From positions 93,287-157,286 of the forward strand of contig NZ_MSIF01000021.1 in the NCBI RefSeq assembly GCF_001921215.1: DNA of 64,000 bases, given 5' to 3'. Both the position numbers and the translations under genes were made by a program. The notes under the pieces were generated by a model. The model did no database searches and was not told the DNA's origin. It saw only the letters and a list, made by a program, of their open reading frames with translations. Origin of the DNA: Actinophytocola xinjiangensis. Its GTDB lineage: Bacteria; Actinomycetota; Actinomycetes; Mycobacteriales; Pseudonocardiaceae. How positions within the stretch are numbered: the stretch's first letter is position 1; every line of letters starts with the position of its first letter. Positions 30,864 through 37,446 of the stretch are shown here, in pieces.

Positions 30864-31475
30864 ATGGACGTTCGGGAACTGGCGGTACCTGGCGCGTTCG
30901 AGTTCACCCCCAGGGTGTTCCCGGACGATCGTGGGCTTTTCGTGTGCCCCTTCCAGGAGGAGGACTTCGTCAAGGCGGTGGGCCACCCGCTGCGGCTGGC
31001 GCAGACCAACCACAGCAGGTCCCGACGCGGCGTGATCCGCGGCCTGCACTTCGCCGACGTGCCGCCTGGCCAGGGGAAGTACGTGTACTGCCCGCAGGGC
31101 GCGCTGCTCGACGTGGTCGTCGACCTGCGGGTCGGCTCGCCCACGTTCGGCGCCGTCGACGTGGTCCGCCTCGATCCGGTCGACTTCCGCGCGGTGTACG
31201 TCGCGGAGGGCCTTGGCCACGGCATCATGGCCCTCGAGGACGACACGGTGATCTCGTACCTGTGTTCGACCGGTTACAACCCGGGCGCCGAACACGGCCT
31301 CAACCCGCTGGACCCCGACCTGGGCATCCCGTGGCCGGCCGAGATCGAGGCCGTGCTGTCCGACAAGGACCGTGACGCACCCGGCCTCGCACAGGCCCGC
31401 GACTCCGGCCTGCTCCCGTCGTACGAGGACTGCCTGGCCCACTACCAGCGGCTACGCGCCGCCGCCGCCGACTAG
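30864..31475 (+). CDS. dTDP-4-dehydrorhamnose 3,5-epimerase family protein (RmlC-like)
   Basis: 203 residues, cupin fold. RGVIRGLHF contains the catalytic His, and GLGHGIMALEDDTVISYL matches the substrate-binding strand of RmlC enzymes. These epimerise dTDP-4-keto-6-deoxyglucose for rhamnose or antibiotic sugars. No rmlA, rmlB or rmlD gene is nearby, so it may be a 3-epimerase of a deoxysugar route or an isolated rmlC. The C-terminus overlaps the convergent sodX gene by 24 bp. Confidence 0.88.
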   Translation: MDVRELAVPGAFEFTPRVFPDDRGLFVCPFQEEDFVKAVGHPLRLAQTNHSRSRRGVIRGLHFADVPPGQGKYVYCPQGALLDVVVDLRVGSPTFGAVDVVRLDPVDFRAVYVAEGLGHGIMALEDDTVISYLCSTGYNPGAEHGLNPLDPDLGIPWPAEIEAVLSDKDRDAPGLAQARDSGLLPSYEDCLAHYQRLRAAAAD

Positions 31476-31790
31476 CCGCCCCGGCCGGGGCCAGGCCCGA
31501 CACAGCACGACCCCGTGCACCACCGCCGGCCCCAACTCTCGCGAGTCGGTCGAGGCCAGGTCGTTGTCCCCGACGACGAACCAGCGCTCGCCGTCGGCCC
31601 GGACAGCACGCTTGATCGACAGCTGCCCGGGCCGCTGCGGCCACGTCACCACCACGACATCACCGGCCCGGGCGACCCCCCGCCGGGCGACCACGACGTC
31701 GCCGTCACGCAGGGTCGGTGCCATCGACGGCCCCCGCACACGGATCCGGCGCAACGGCAGCCGACCGAGCGGGTTGGACTCACGTGCCAA
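31452..31790 (-). CDS. sodX: Nickel-type superoxide dismutase maturation protease, S26 signal-peptidase family
   Basis: 112 residues, a minimal S26 peptidase. RGPSMAPTLRDGD carries the catalytic Ser, and SIKRAV the catalytic Lys; GDNDLASTDSR is the conserved third box. It removes the leader of pro-SodN so that the nickel hook starts with His1. It is read divergently from sodN, which confirms the role. TTG 31790 is the start: a near-perfect GGAGGTGA precedes it by six bases and no other in-frame start fits. There is no membrane anchor. Confidence 0.93.
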   Translation of the reverse strand: MARESNPLGRLPLRRIRVRGPSMAPTLRDGDVVVARRGVARAGDVVVVTWPQRPGQLSIKRAVRADGERWFVVGDNDLASTDSRELGPAVVHGVVLCRAWPRPGRLVGGGGA

Positions 31791-31878
31791 CGATCACCTC
31801 CGTCATGAAGCCCCAGCATGCCGGTAGTAAGGTCCGAACGGTCGGAGCGTCAACCTGTTCAGGATCTCAGGAGGAAAG

Positions 31879-32286
31879 ATGCGACTCCTGTCGCGCATTC
31901 TCGGCCCACGCCTGGAGGCGACCGCACACTGCGACCTCCCCTGCGGCGTGTACGACCCGGCGCAGGCCCGCATCGAGGCGGAGTCGGTCAAGGCCATCCA
32001 GCAGAAGTACCAGGACAACGAGGACCCGGAGTTCCGCACCCGCGCGATCCTGATCGCCGAGCAGCGCAGCGAACTCGTCAAGCACCACCTGTGGGTCCTG
32101 TGGACCGACTACTTCAAGCCGCCGCACTTCGAGAAGTACCCGCAGCTGCACGAGCTGGTCAACCAGGCCACCAAGGCCGCCGGCGCCGCCGGCACCAAGG
32201 GCTCCATGGACCCGGCCTCCGGCCAGCGCCTCCTCGACCTGATCGCCGAGATCGACAAGATCTTCTGGGAGACCAAGAAGGCCTGA
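31879..32286 (+). CDS. sodN: Nickel superoxide dismutase precursor
   Basis: 135 residues. It disproportionates superoxide in the cytosol as a hexamer. A 16-residue leader (MRLLSRILGPRLEATA) precedes the nickel hook HCDLPCGVYDP; SodX cleavage would expose His1 and set Cys2 and Cys6 as ligands. The four-helix remainder matches the family. GGAGGAAAG just upstream of ATG 31879 is a strong ribosome-binding site. In other actinomycetes nickel and the Fur-type regulator Nur control such genes; I saw no clear Nur box. Confidence 0.97.
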   Translation: MRLLSRILGPRLEATAHCDLPCGVYDPAQARIEAESVKAIQQKYQDNEDPEFRTRAILIAEQRSELVKHHLWVLWTDYFKPPHFEKYPQLHELVNQATKAAGAAGTKGSMDPASGQRLLDLIAEIDKIFWETKKA

Positions 32287-32300
32287 ACCCCGGCCTTTCA

Positions 32301-32338
32301 CGAAACGGCGTCGACTGTCCACGGTCGACGCCGTTTCG
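32301..32338. terminator. Bidirectional terminator after sodN
   Basis: Perfect 15-bp arms (32301-32315 and 32324-32338) with an eight-base loop, 14 nt past the sodN stop. It also ends four bases before the stop of a candidate small gene on the other strand. Confidence 0.9.
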
Positions 32339-32341
32339 CGT

Positions 32342-32473
32342 TCACCGACGTCGAACGGTGGGATTCAGGCCGCCGATCTCCAGCTCGGTGGATGCCTCGG
32401 ATCTGAGTGCACGGCCATGATTGAGTTTCGGGGCCGGTGCGTCGGGATCACCGTGGTAAACCTTGCGTGCCAC
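32342..32473 (-). CDS. Candidate small protein, 43 residues
   Basis: GTG 32473 is preceded by AAGGA with nine bases between, and the frame closes at TGA 32342-32344 beside the bidirectional terminator. The peptide begins MARKVYHGDPDAPAPK and ends ELEIGGLNPTVRRR. It is polar, with no membrane span or Cys. Only about 63% of third codon positions are G or C, well below the neighbouring genes, so it is either recently acquired or not a gene. The ribosome-binding site and the shared terminator favour a real gene. Function unknown; a Gly-Gly near the C-terminus recalls peptide leaders, but no processing partner is nearby. Confidence 0.45.
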   Translation of the reverse strand: MARKVYHGDPDAPAPKLNHGRALRSEASTELEIGGLNPTVRRR

Positions 32474-32586
32474 ACTCAGCCGTCCTTGCCGCTGGACATC
32501 GCGGCGAGTGCGTTCACAGGGCGTTGACGAGCGTCAACAGCGAATCCGCGATTCCCCGGTCCGGAGGTCGGCGCCGTTCCACGGTT

Positions 32587-32991
32587 CTACAGGTCGAAGT
32601 CGAACCAGATGTGGTGGGTGCCGTCCTCGGTGATGGTGATGCCGCCGGTGCCGGACAGGCCCGCGAGGTCGGCGGTGCCGCTGGCGGGGACGATGACGAA
32701 GAAGTCGCCTTCGCGGTTGGTGCCGGTGGTGCTGGCGGAGTGGGCGAAGTTGAAGGTTCCCCGGCGGCCGGCGAGGGTGCCGTCGAACGATTCCATGGCG
32801 ACGTAGGTGCCGGCGCCGGTGGTGTGGTCGAAGGCCGCCGTGAACAACGTCGACGAGCGGCCGTCGACCTCGCCGGTGTACGTCTTCTCCATTGTGGACA
32901 CTCCGACGGGGAGGGCCGTCGTCACGGGTGGGGTGGGGGTTACGTCGGTGGGGTCGAAGGTGACGACCGTGAAGGTTCCGGCTGCTCTCAT
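32587..32991 (-). CDS. DUF3224 domain-containing protein
   Basis: 134 residues, an all-beta allene-oxide-cyclase-like barrel. MRAAGTFTV at the start, VSTMEKTYTGEVDGRS, and the ending GTHHIWFDFDL fit the DUF3224 family. ATG 32991 matches the family start; GTG 33015 in frame would add eight residues without conservation. The molecular role of the family is not established. No operon partner is evident. Confidence 0.85.
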   Translation of the reverse strand: MRAAGTFTVVTFDPTDVTPTPPVTTALPVGVSTMEKTYTGEVDGRSSTLFTAAFDHTTGAGTYVAMESFDGTLAGRRGTFNFAHSASTTGTNREGDFFVIVPASGTADLAGLSGTGGITITEDGTHHIWFDFDL

Positions 32992-33091
32992 GAGGGCGAC
33001 GGTAGCGGCGGGCACCGACAGTTTCGGCGCACGGCGAGCGGCGCGGCGCGGCGGCGGTTAACCTACCTGACGGTAGTCAGAAGGGGTGGGC

Positions 33092-33685
33092 ATGACGGCG
33101 CTGTACCTGTTGCGGCACGGGGAGACCGAGTGGTCACGCACCGGCCGGCACACGAGCTACACCGACCTGCCCCTCACCCCCACCGGCGAGCGCCGGGCCG
33201 GGGACGCGGGCCGGCTCCTCGGCCACCTGCGGGGCGCGCGACGACCCGCGCTGGTCGCCAGCAGCCCCCGCGTGCGGGCGCTGCGCACGGCCGAACTCGC
33301 CGGGCTCACCGCCGACCTGGTCACCGAGGAGCTGGCCGAGTGGAACTACGGTGAGTACGAGGGCCTCTCGACCCCCCAGATCCGGGAGACCGTTCCCCAG
33401 TGGACGGTCTGGACACACCCCAGTCCGGGCGGGGAGTCCGCCCACGACGTCGAGGCGCGGGCGGCCCGGGTGGTCGCGCGCGCCAGGGCCGCGCTCGACG
33501 ACGGGGACGTCATCCTGGTGGGGCACGGGCATTTCAGCCGCGTCGTGGTCGCCACCTGGCTCGGGCTCGCCGCCACCGCCGGTGTCCACTTCGCACTCGA
33601 CGCGGCCTCCCTGACCGTCCTCGGCGACGAGCGGGGCACCCCGCGGATCACCCGACTGAACGTTCCGCCGGCCCTCGACCAGTAG
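33092..33685 (+). CDS. Histidine phosphatase family protein (phosphoglycerate-mutase-like)
   Basis: 197 residues. The catalytic LLRHGETEW motif opens the protein; SSPRVRALRTAEL, EWNYGEYEG and the second catalytic His in VGHGHFSRV follow. It should form a phospho-histidine and hydrolyse a small phosphoester; acid phosphatase or sugar-phosphatase activity is typical of the branch. ATG 33092 lies eight bases after a GAAGGGG stretch; an alternative GTG at 33086 is possible. A CTACC/GGTAG inverted repeat (33063-33076) lies just upstream. Confidence 0.92.
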   Translation: MTALYLLRHGETEWSRTGRHTSYTDLPLTPTGERRAGDAGRLLGHLRGARRPALVASSPRVRALRTAELAGLTADLVTEELAEWNYGEYEGLSTPQIRETVPQWTVWTHPSPGGESAHDVEARAARVVARARAALDDGDVILVGHGHFSRVVVATWLGLAATAGVHFALDAASLTVLGDERGTPRITRLNVPPALDQ

Positions 33686-33688
33686 AAT
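33683..33688 (+). promoter_or_regulatory. Candidate -10 box, leaderless transcript of the GNAT gene
   Basis: TAGAAT overlaps the TAG stop of the preceding gene and ends seven bases before ATG 33696. It would give the acetyltransferase an independent leaderless mRNA. Confidence 0.5.
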
Positions 33689-33695
33689 CGCGGGC

Positions 33696-34190
33696 ATGTC
33701 CGACGCCCGCGTCCGCCGAGCCGTCGAGTCCGATGTGGAGGCCATGGTCGGGCTCGTGTACGAGCTTGCCGAGTACGAACGCGCCCCCGAGCAGTGCCAC
33801 CTCACCGCCGAGCAGTTGCACCGCGCGCTGTTCGGGCCCCGCCCCGCCCTGTTCGCGCACGTCGCCGAGGCCGGTGGGGAGGTCGTCGGCTGCGCACTGT
33901 GGTTCCTCAACTACTCCACGTGGGACGGTGAGCACGGCATCTACCTGGAGGACCTCTACGTCCGGCCCACCGCGCGCGGCGGCGGGCTGGGTCGGGCCCT
34001 GCTCGGCGCCCTGGCCCAGGAATGCGTTCAACAGGGCTACACCCGGCTCCAGTGGTGGGTCCTCGACTGGAACGAACCCGCCATCGGCTTCTACCACTCC
34101 CTGGGCGCCGTCCCGATGGACGACTGGACCGTCTACCGCGTCACCGGCGACGCCCTCGACCAGCTGGCGGTAAATCCGTCGCGGCCCTGA
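33696..34190 (+). CDS. GNAT-family N-acetyltransferase
   Basis: 164 residues with the acetyl-CoA site DLYVRPTARGGGLGRALL and the C-terminal WNEPAIGFYHSLGAVP motif. It resembles the diamine/thialysine acetyltransferase (SSAT-like) branch of GNAT proteins, which acetylate polyamines or amino acids; the substrate is not certain. The last nine codons lie inside a 104-bp repeat that recurs 414 bp downstream, so the C-terminus NPSRP may have been altered when the repeat arose. Confidence 0.9.
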   Translation: MSDARVRRAVESDVEAMVGLVYELAEYERAPEQCHLTAEQLHRALFGPRPALFAHVAEAGGEVVGCALWFLNYSTWDGEHGIYLEDLYVRPTARGGGLGRALLGALAQECVQQGYTRLQWWVLDWNEPAIGFYHSLGAVPMDDWTVYRVTGDALDQLAVNPSRP

Positions 34191-34268
34191 CCCCGGGAGC
34201 CATAACCTTCGGGGCATGCGCAGGACACCGCAGGAGAAGAAGGCGCTGAGCTACGCGCGGGACCGGCG
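34165..34268 (+). repeat. Direct repeat, copy 1 (104 bp)
   Basis: Differs from 34579-34682 at two positions only. It holds the tail of the upstream gene, the intergenic promoter and the first 17 codons of the basic protein. It marks the duplicated unit of the tandem pair. Confidence 0.95.
34203..34208 (+). promoter_or_regulatory. Candidate -10 box of duplicated gene copy 1
   Basis: TAACCT ends seven bases before ATG 34216, with no Shine-Dalgarno sequence, implying a leaderless transcript. Confidence 0.5.
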
Positions 34269-34587
34269 CAGGAGCTACCTCCAGAACAACAAGGGCGCCC
34301 GGCGCACCATCCGGCGGCGCAAGCGCTTTCCCCGGCGCGCCGACCGGCACCGGGAGCACCAGGTGTTCACCTCGGCGCTCGGCGCGGTCGACACCGAGCT
34401 GGCCGAACGCGCGGAGAACAGGCTGAATGCCGCGCGGCCCCGGCGGTGGCGGAAGTGGCCGGACCAGCCCCTCGGGACCTTCGTCACCGGCAGGCTGGAG
34501 CGCCGCGTGGAGATCGGCATGATCAACCCGGAGCACCTGGACCGACGTGTCCGACGTGGACAGTCGGTGCCGGGCAGGTGGCGGTAA
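34216..34587 (+). CDS. Basic small protein, diverged copy of a tandem pair
   Basis: 123 residues, very Arg/Lys-rich, probably helical and nucleic-acid binding or ribosome-associated by charge alone. It begins MRRTPQEKKALSYARDRR like its neighbour, but the block after residue 18 reads RSYLQNNKGARRTIRRRK where the neighbour has the commoner NAYGENDKSSRR form. The C-terminal half (HREHQVF, WRKWPDQPLG) is again near-identical. Copy 1 is thus the diverged paralogue. I recall related uncharacterised proteins in many actinobacteria. Function unknown. Confidence 0.82.
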   Translation: MRRTPQEKKALSYARDRRRSYLQNNKGARRTIRRRKRFPRRADRHREHQVFTSALGAVDTELAERAENRLNAARPRRWRKWPDQPLGTFVTGRLERRVEIGMINPEHLDRRVRRGQSVPGRWR

Positions 34588-34682
34588 ACCCGTCGCGGCC
34601 CTGACCCCGCGAGCCATAACCTTCGGGGCATGCGCAGGACACCGCAGGAGAAGAAGGCGCTGAGCTACGCGCGGGACCGGCG
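34579..34682 (+). repeat. Direct repeat, copy 2 (104 bp)
   Basis: Second copy of the unit at 34165-34268, offset 414 bp. Its first bases encode the last codons of copy 1 and it includes a duplicated promoter. Confidence 0.95.
34617..34622 (+). promoter_or_regulatory. Candidate -10 box of duplicated gene copy 2
   Basis: TAACCT ends seven bases before ATG 34630, identical to the first copy. Confidence 0.5.
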
Positions 34683-34971
34683 TAACGCCTACGGCGAGAA
34701 CGACAAGAGCTCCCGACGCAACGTCCGGCGCAGCAAACGCTTTCCCCGGCGCGCCAACCGGCACCGGGAGCACCAGGTGTTCGCCTCGGCGCTCGGCGCG
34801 GTCGACCCGGAGCTCGCCGAACACACGGAGAACAGGCTGTACGCCAAGGCACCCAAGCGGTGGCGGAAGTGGCCCGACCTGCCCCTCGGTACCCACGTCG
34901 CCCAGACGCTGGCACACCGCGCGAAGGTCGGCATGGTCAGCCGGGACCACAGGTCGGTCCCCGGGTGGTGA
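34630..34971 (+). CDS. Basic small protein, conserved copy of a tandem pair
   Basis: 113 residues. It keeps the RRNAYGENDKSSRRNVRR block that I recall as conserved in related actinobacterial proteins, followed by RFPRRANRHREHQVF and RWRKWPDLPLG. It is strongly basic with no Cys and no membrane span. The stop overlaps the start of the inositol-monophosphatase-like gene (GTGA), so the two are co-translated. Function unknown; the charge suggests RNA or DNA contact. Confidence 0.85.
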   Translation: MRRTPQEKKALSYARDRRNAYGENDKSSRRNVRRSKRFPRRANRHREHQVFASALGAVDPELAEHTENRLYAKAPKRWRKWPDLPLGTHVAQTLAHRAKVGMVSRDHRSVPGW

Positions 34972-35738
34972 CCGACGCGGAGGTCGCGATCCGCGCGGCC
35001 CTGGCGGCCGGCGAGGAGATCCGGCGCCGCTACGGCACCCCGCTCGACCGGGTCGACAAGGGCGGCGGCGACTTCGCCACCGAGGCCGACCTGGCCGCCG
35101 AACGGGCCGTCCGCGAGGTCCTGCGCGCGCAACGGCCCGGCGACGCGGTCCTCGGCGAGGAGTACGGCGCCGCCGGCCGCGGCACCCGCACCTGGCTGGT
35201 CGACCCGCTGTGCGGCACGCTGAACTTCGCCGCGAACACCCCGCTCGTCGCGGTCAACGTCGCGTTGCGCGACGGGGACCGGGTCACGGCGGCGGCGTCG
35301 GCGGATCCGCTGTCCGGTGAGGTCTTCTGGACCGACGGCACCGGCGCGTACCTCGGGGAGCGGCGGCTCGCACCCGCCGCCGGGGACCGGCTCGTGGACC
35401 TGAACCTGGATCCGCCGTTCCCCAACGGCGCGGACTTCCGGGTGGCGACGCTGCTGACCGACGACGCGTTCGCCGGGCCGTGGCGGCCCCGGGTGGTGTC
35501 CTCCTCGGTGGCGCTGGCCTGGGTGACGGCCGGGCGACGCGCCGGCTACGTCACCGACGGCCGGCTGCGCGACAGCGTCCACTTCGCCAGCGGCATCGCC
35601 CTGTGCCAGGCGGCGGGCGCCGTGGTGACCAACCTCGCCGGCGGCGAGGTGCACACGGGCGTCGAGGGGCTGATCGCCGCCGCCGACCGGGTCACCCACC
35701 GCGCGCTGGCCGGTCTGGTGCGACGCCACTGGCGGTAA
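34968..35738 (+). CDS. Inositol monophosphatase-like protein with altered metal site
   Basis: 256 residues of the FIG (IMPase/FBPase) phosphatase superfamily. The first metal ligands survive (GEEYG at 63-67 and Asp79 of WLVDPLCGTLNF), but Cys82 stands where the canonical DPxDGTxNF has its second Asp. His205-Phe206 replaces the Trp-Asp of the C-terminal metal motif. Two metal ligands are therefore missing, so phosphatase activity is doubtful and a regulatory or binding role is possible. GTG 34968 overlaps the stop of the preceding basic-protein gene; earlier in-frame starts would fall inside that gene. Confidence 0.85.
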   Translation: MTDAEVAIRAALAAGEEIRRRYGTPLDRVDKGGGDFATEADLAAERAVREVLRAQRPGDAVLGEEYGAAGRGTRTWLVDPLCGTLNFAANTPLVAVNVALRDGDRVTAAASADPLSGEVFWTDGTGAYLGERRLAPAAGDRLVDLNLDPPFPNGADFRVATLLTDDAFAGPWRPRVVSSSVALAWVTAGRRAGYVTDGRLRDSVHFASGIALCQAAGAVVTNLAGGEVHTGVEGLIAAADRVTHRALAGLVRRHWR

Positions 35739-35779
35739 ATGTGGCGCCGACCAGGGAATCGGCGTGCGATGCTGCGCGC

Positions 35780-36064
35780 ATGGGGACCTCGTGGATGTTC
35801 GGTCTGATCGACCAGGACGACGCCGGGACCGACGCCGTCGAGCTGGTCCTCACCGCGCTGCGGCGGCCCTACCGGTGCAAGGACTGGGCCTACGCCCTGT
35901 TGGCGCGCCACGTCATCGACCTCGGGCTGCGCGAGCCGGTCACCGCCCTCACCGGCGACGACGATCCGCTCGTCGTGCTGCGCGCGCGGTTCGTGCTGGA
36001 CGTGTCCGCCGATCCAGGGCGGACGATCACCAGAAGGACCTGGACGCGCTGGCTCGAACGGTAG
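35780..36064 (+). CDS. Hypothetical protein, 94 residues
   Basis: A short soluble protein rich in Arg, Leu and Asp (DQDDAGTDAVELVLTALRR), with one Cys and no recognised domain. ATG 35780 is preceded by GATGCT six bases upstream, so a leaderless start is likely. It ends 28 bases before the next gene and may be its operon partner. Third codon positions are GC-rich, which supports a real gene. Confidence 0.6.
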   Translation: MGTSWMFGLIDQDDAGTDAVELVLTALRRPYRCKDWAYALLARHVIDLGLREPVTALTGDDDPLVVLRARFVLDVSADPGRTITRRTWTRWLER

Positions 36065-36092
36065 GGTGGAAGGAGGGATCTGGGGAGGGACT

Positions 36093-36284
36093 GTGGCCAA
36101 ACGGGTGCTCACCGGCTGCGGCAACTGCAAGCGCTGCACCAACTCGGCGGTCGGCGAACTGGGGCGCCGGCAGGGCAAGCTGCTGGCCAACATCGCCACC
36201 GTCGGCGGCGTGGCGCTCATCCAGGCGTTCACCCGGAACTGCCGGGGCTGCGGTCACAAACTGCGGCTGCACGCCCGCCGTTAG
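36093..36284 (+). CDS. Small Cys-rich zinc-ribbon-like protein
   Basis: 63 residues with CGNCKRC near residue 8 and CRGC near 53, enough to bind one zinc through two knuckles. The middle (LLANIATVGGVALIQAF) is mildly hydrophobic, and the C-terminus HKLRLHARR is basic. GTG 36093 follows GGGAGG. It converges on the putative immunity gene of the toxin cassette with a 4-bp overlap (36281-36284). Function unknown; DNA binding or membrane association are both possible. Confidence 0.75.
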   Translation: MAKRVLTGCGNCKRCTNSAVGELGRRQGKLLANIATVGGVALIQAFTRNCRGCGHKLRLHARR

Positions 36285-36799
36285 GGAACGCGGTTGGTGA
36301 TCTGCTCGCCGCGTTCGAAACGGGCGATCGAGCGGTAGTCACCGAACGTGGGAATGGGTTCCCAGTTCGTGTCGATCGGCACGTCGTTGTACTCGACGGT
36401 TTCCTGGAAATGTTCGACCTTGTTCTTCACGAGCCTTTTCACGTAACCGTCCTCGCGATAGGTGACGGTTTCGTTGGTGGTCGCGTCCGACAGGCGCAGG
36501 CCGGGTTCGTCGGTGGCGTAGGTCCACATACTGACCCTGGCCAGGAAAAGGCTCTCGTCGGTCTTGCGCATGAACGTGTACTCGGTCGCCTTGCGGCCGG
36601 GGTCGTCGAGGAACGTGACGGCGACGACACCGGACTTCCACACCGGCGTGACCAGCACCGGAGACGTCGTGCCGGCGCGCGGCGGCATGATCGCCGTGTA
36701 CTCCTCGCCGGCCGCGTCGCGGGTGGCCGCCTCGTCGGCGGTGAGCGGTTCACCGGGGAGGTTGTCCGCGTAGTTCCATTTGAAGCAGTAGTCGACCAT
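36281..36799 (-). CDS. Putative immunity protein of the toxin cassette
   Basis: 172 residues, soluble, Glu/Asp/Tyr/Trp-rich, with no signal peptide. It ends WEPIPTFGDYRSIARFERGEQ. It directly follows the toxin-domain gene, whose TGA shares a base with its ATG (TGATG), the arrangement expected for an immunity gene that must be made together with its toxin. No named family is assigned; I recall similar proteins next to the same toxin-like domain in other actinobacteria. The immunity function is inferred from position and pairing. Confidence 0.75.
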   Translation of the reverse strand: MVDYCFKWNYADNLPGEPLTADEAATRDAAGEEYTAIMPPRAGTTSPVLVTPVWKSGVVAVTFLDDPGRKATEYTFMRKTDESLFLARVSMWTYATDEPGLRLSDATTNETVTYREDGYVKRLVKNKVEHFQETVEYNDVPIDTNWEPIPTFGDYRSIARFERGEQITNRVP

Positions 36800-37440
36800 C
36801 AGTACGTGTGTCCGTTCTCGTCCCGGATGATGATACCCAGGCGTCGCGCTTCGGCGAGAACTGCCGGCGGCACCGCACCATTCTGCACGGGGACCTCGAG
36901 AACCATGTCCCCGTCCATCGGCAGGCCAATGGCGTCGTCGCCCAGGTCGCGTCGGTTGGAGGGGGTGTCGGCGACGATGGTACCGGGGCCATAGGTGTTG
37001 GCAAGTTCCCGCAGATAACCGACCGCGGTGCTTTCCCGCACATCAGCCAGCTGCGTGTACTTGCGGCTGACGATCTGCTCGCCCGGCACGTAGGAGTCCA
37101 CCCTCGGGTACTGGCCCTTGTCTGACCTCGGCTCGACGTGCACCTCGTTGGCGCCACCCTCGGCCTCGTAGTACGGCTCGCGGCGGCGGTTGAACTCGTT
37201 GCCCTCCTCCAGCCGTTGGGTCAACCACTCGGGGCGGCTCGACGTCTCGCCGGTGGTCTGGTCGCCGGACCCCGTGGTGCCGCCCGTTCCGCCGGAGCCA
37301 CCGGGACGGCCCCGGGCGGCGATGTCGCCGGTGGTGCGCTGGGCGGTGGCGATGCTCGACGACGCGTCGACGTCGCCGGAACGCCGGGAGGGCCGCCCGT
37401 GACCGGAGTCGCCGCCCGGACGTCGTGGTCTTGGGGTCAT
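36799..37440 (-). CDS. Polymorphic toxin-type protein with C-terminal putative nuclease-like domain
   Basis: 213 residues. Residues 1-75 are a disordered Arg/Gly/Ser/Thr-rich linker. The C-terminal ~130 residues (from NEVHVEPR) include VDSYVPGEQIVSRKYTQL, STAVGYLRELANTYGPG, MVLEVPVQ and the ending GIIIRDENGHTY. I recall this segment at the C-terminus of many actinobacterial secreted toxins. The Asp...Glu...Arg-Lys spacing suggests a PD-(D/E)xK-like fold, which is a hypothesis only. It lies six bases after the WXG-like gene and overlaps the immunity gene. A lone toxin module without its own delivery domain is unusual and implies delivery with the upstream WXG-like partner. Confidence 0.78.
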   Translation of the reverse strand: MTPRPRRPGGDSGHGRPSRRSGDVDASSSIATAQRTTGDIAARGRPGGSGGTGGTTGSGDQTTGETSSRPEWLTQRLEEGNEFNRRREPYYEAEGGANEVHVEPRSDKGQYPRVDSYVPGEQIVSRKYTQLADVRESTAVGYLRELANTYGPGTIVADTPSNRRDLGDDAIGLPMDGDMVLEVPVQNGAVPPAVLAEARRLGIIIRDENGHTY

Positions 37441-37446
37441 GGCGCG

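Noticed and set aside
32522..32538. Short perfect inverted repeat GTTGAC-GAGC-GTCAAC as a CRISPR or att element
   Set aside because: Single copy without spacers or an integrase; at most a small hairpin after the DUF3224 gene.
32437..33354. A 305-codon plus-strand frame across the DUF3224 gene and into the phosphatase
   Set aside because: It overlaps two recognisable genes in other frames and has no family features.
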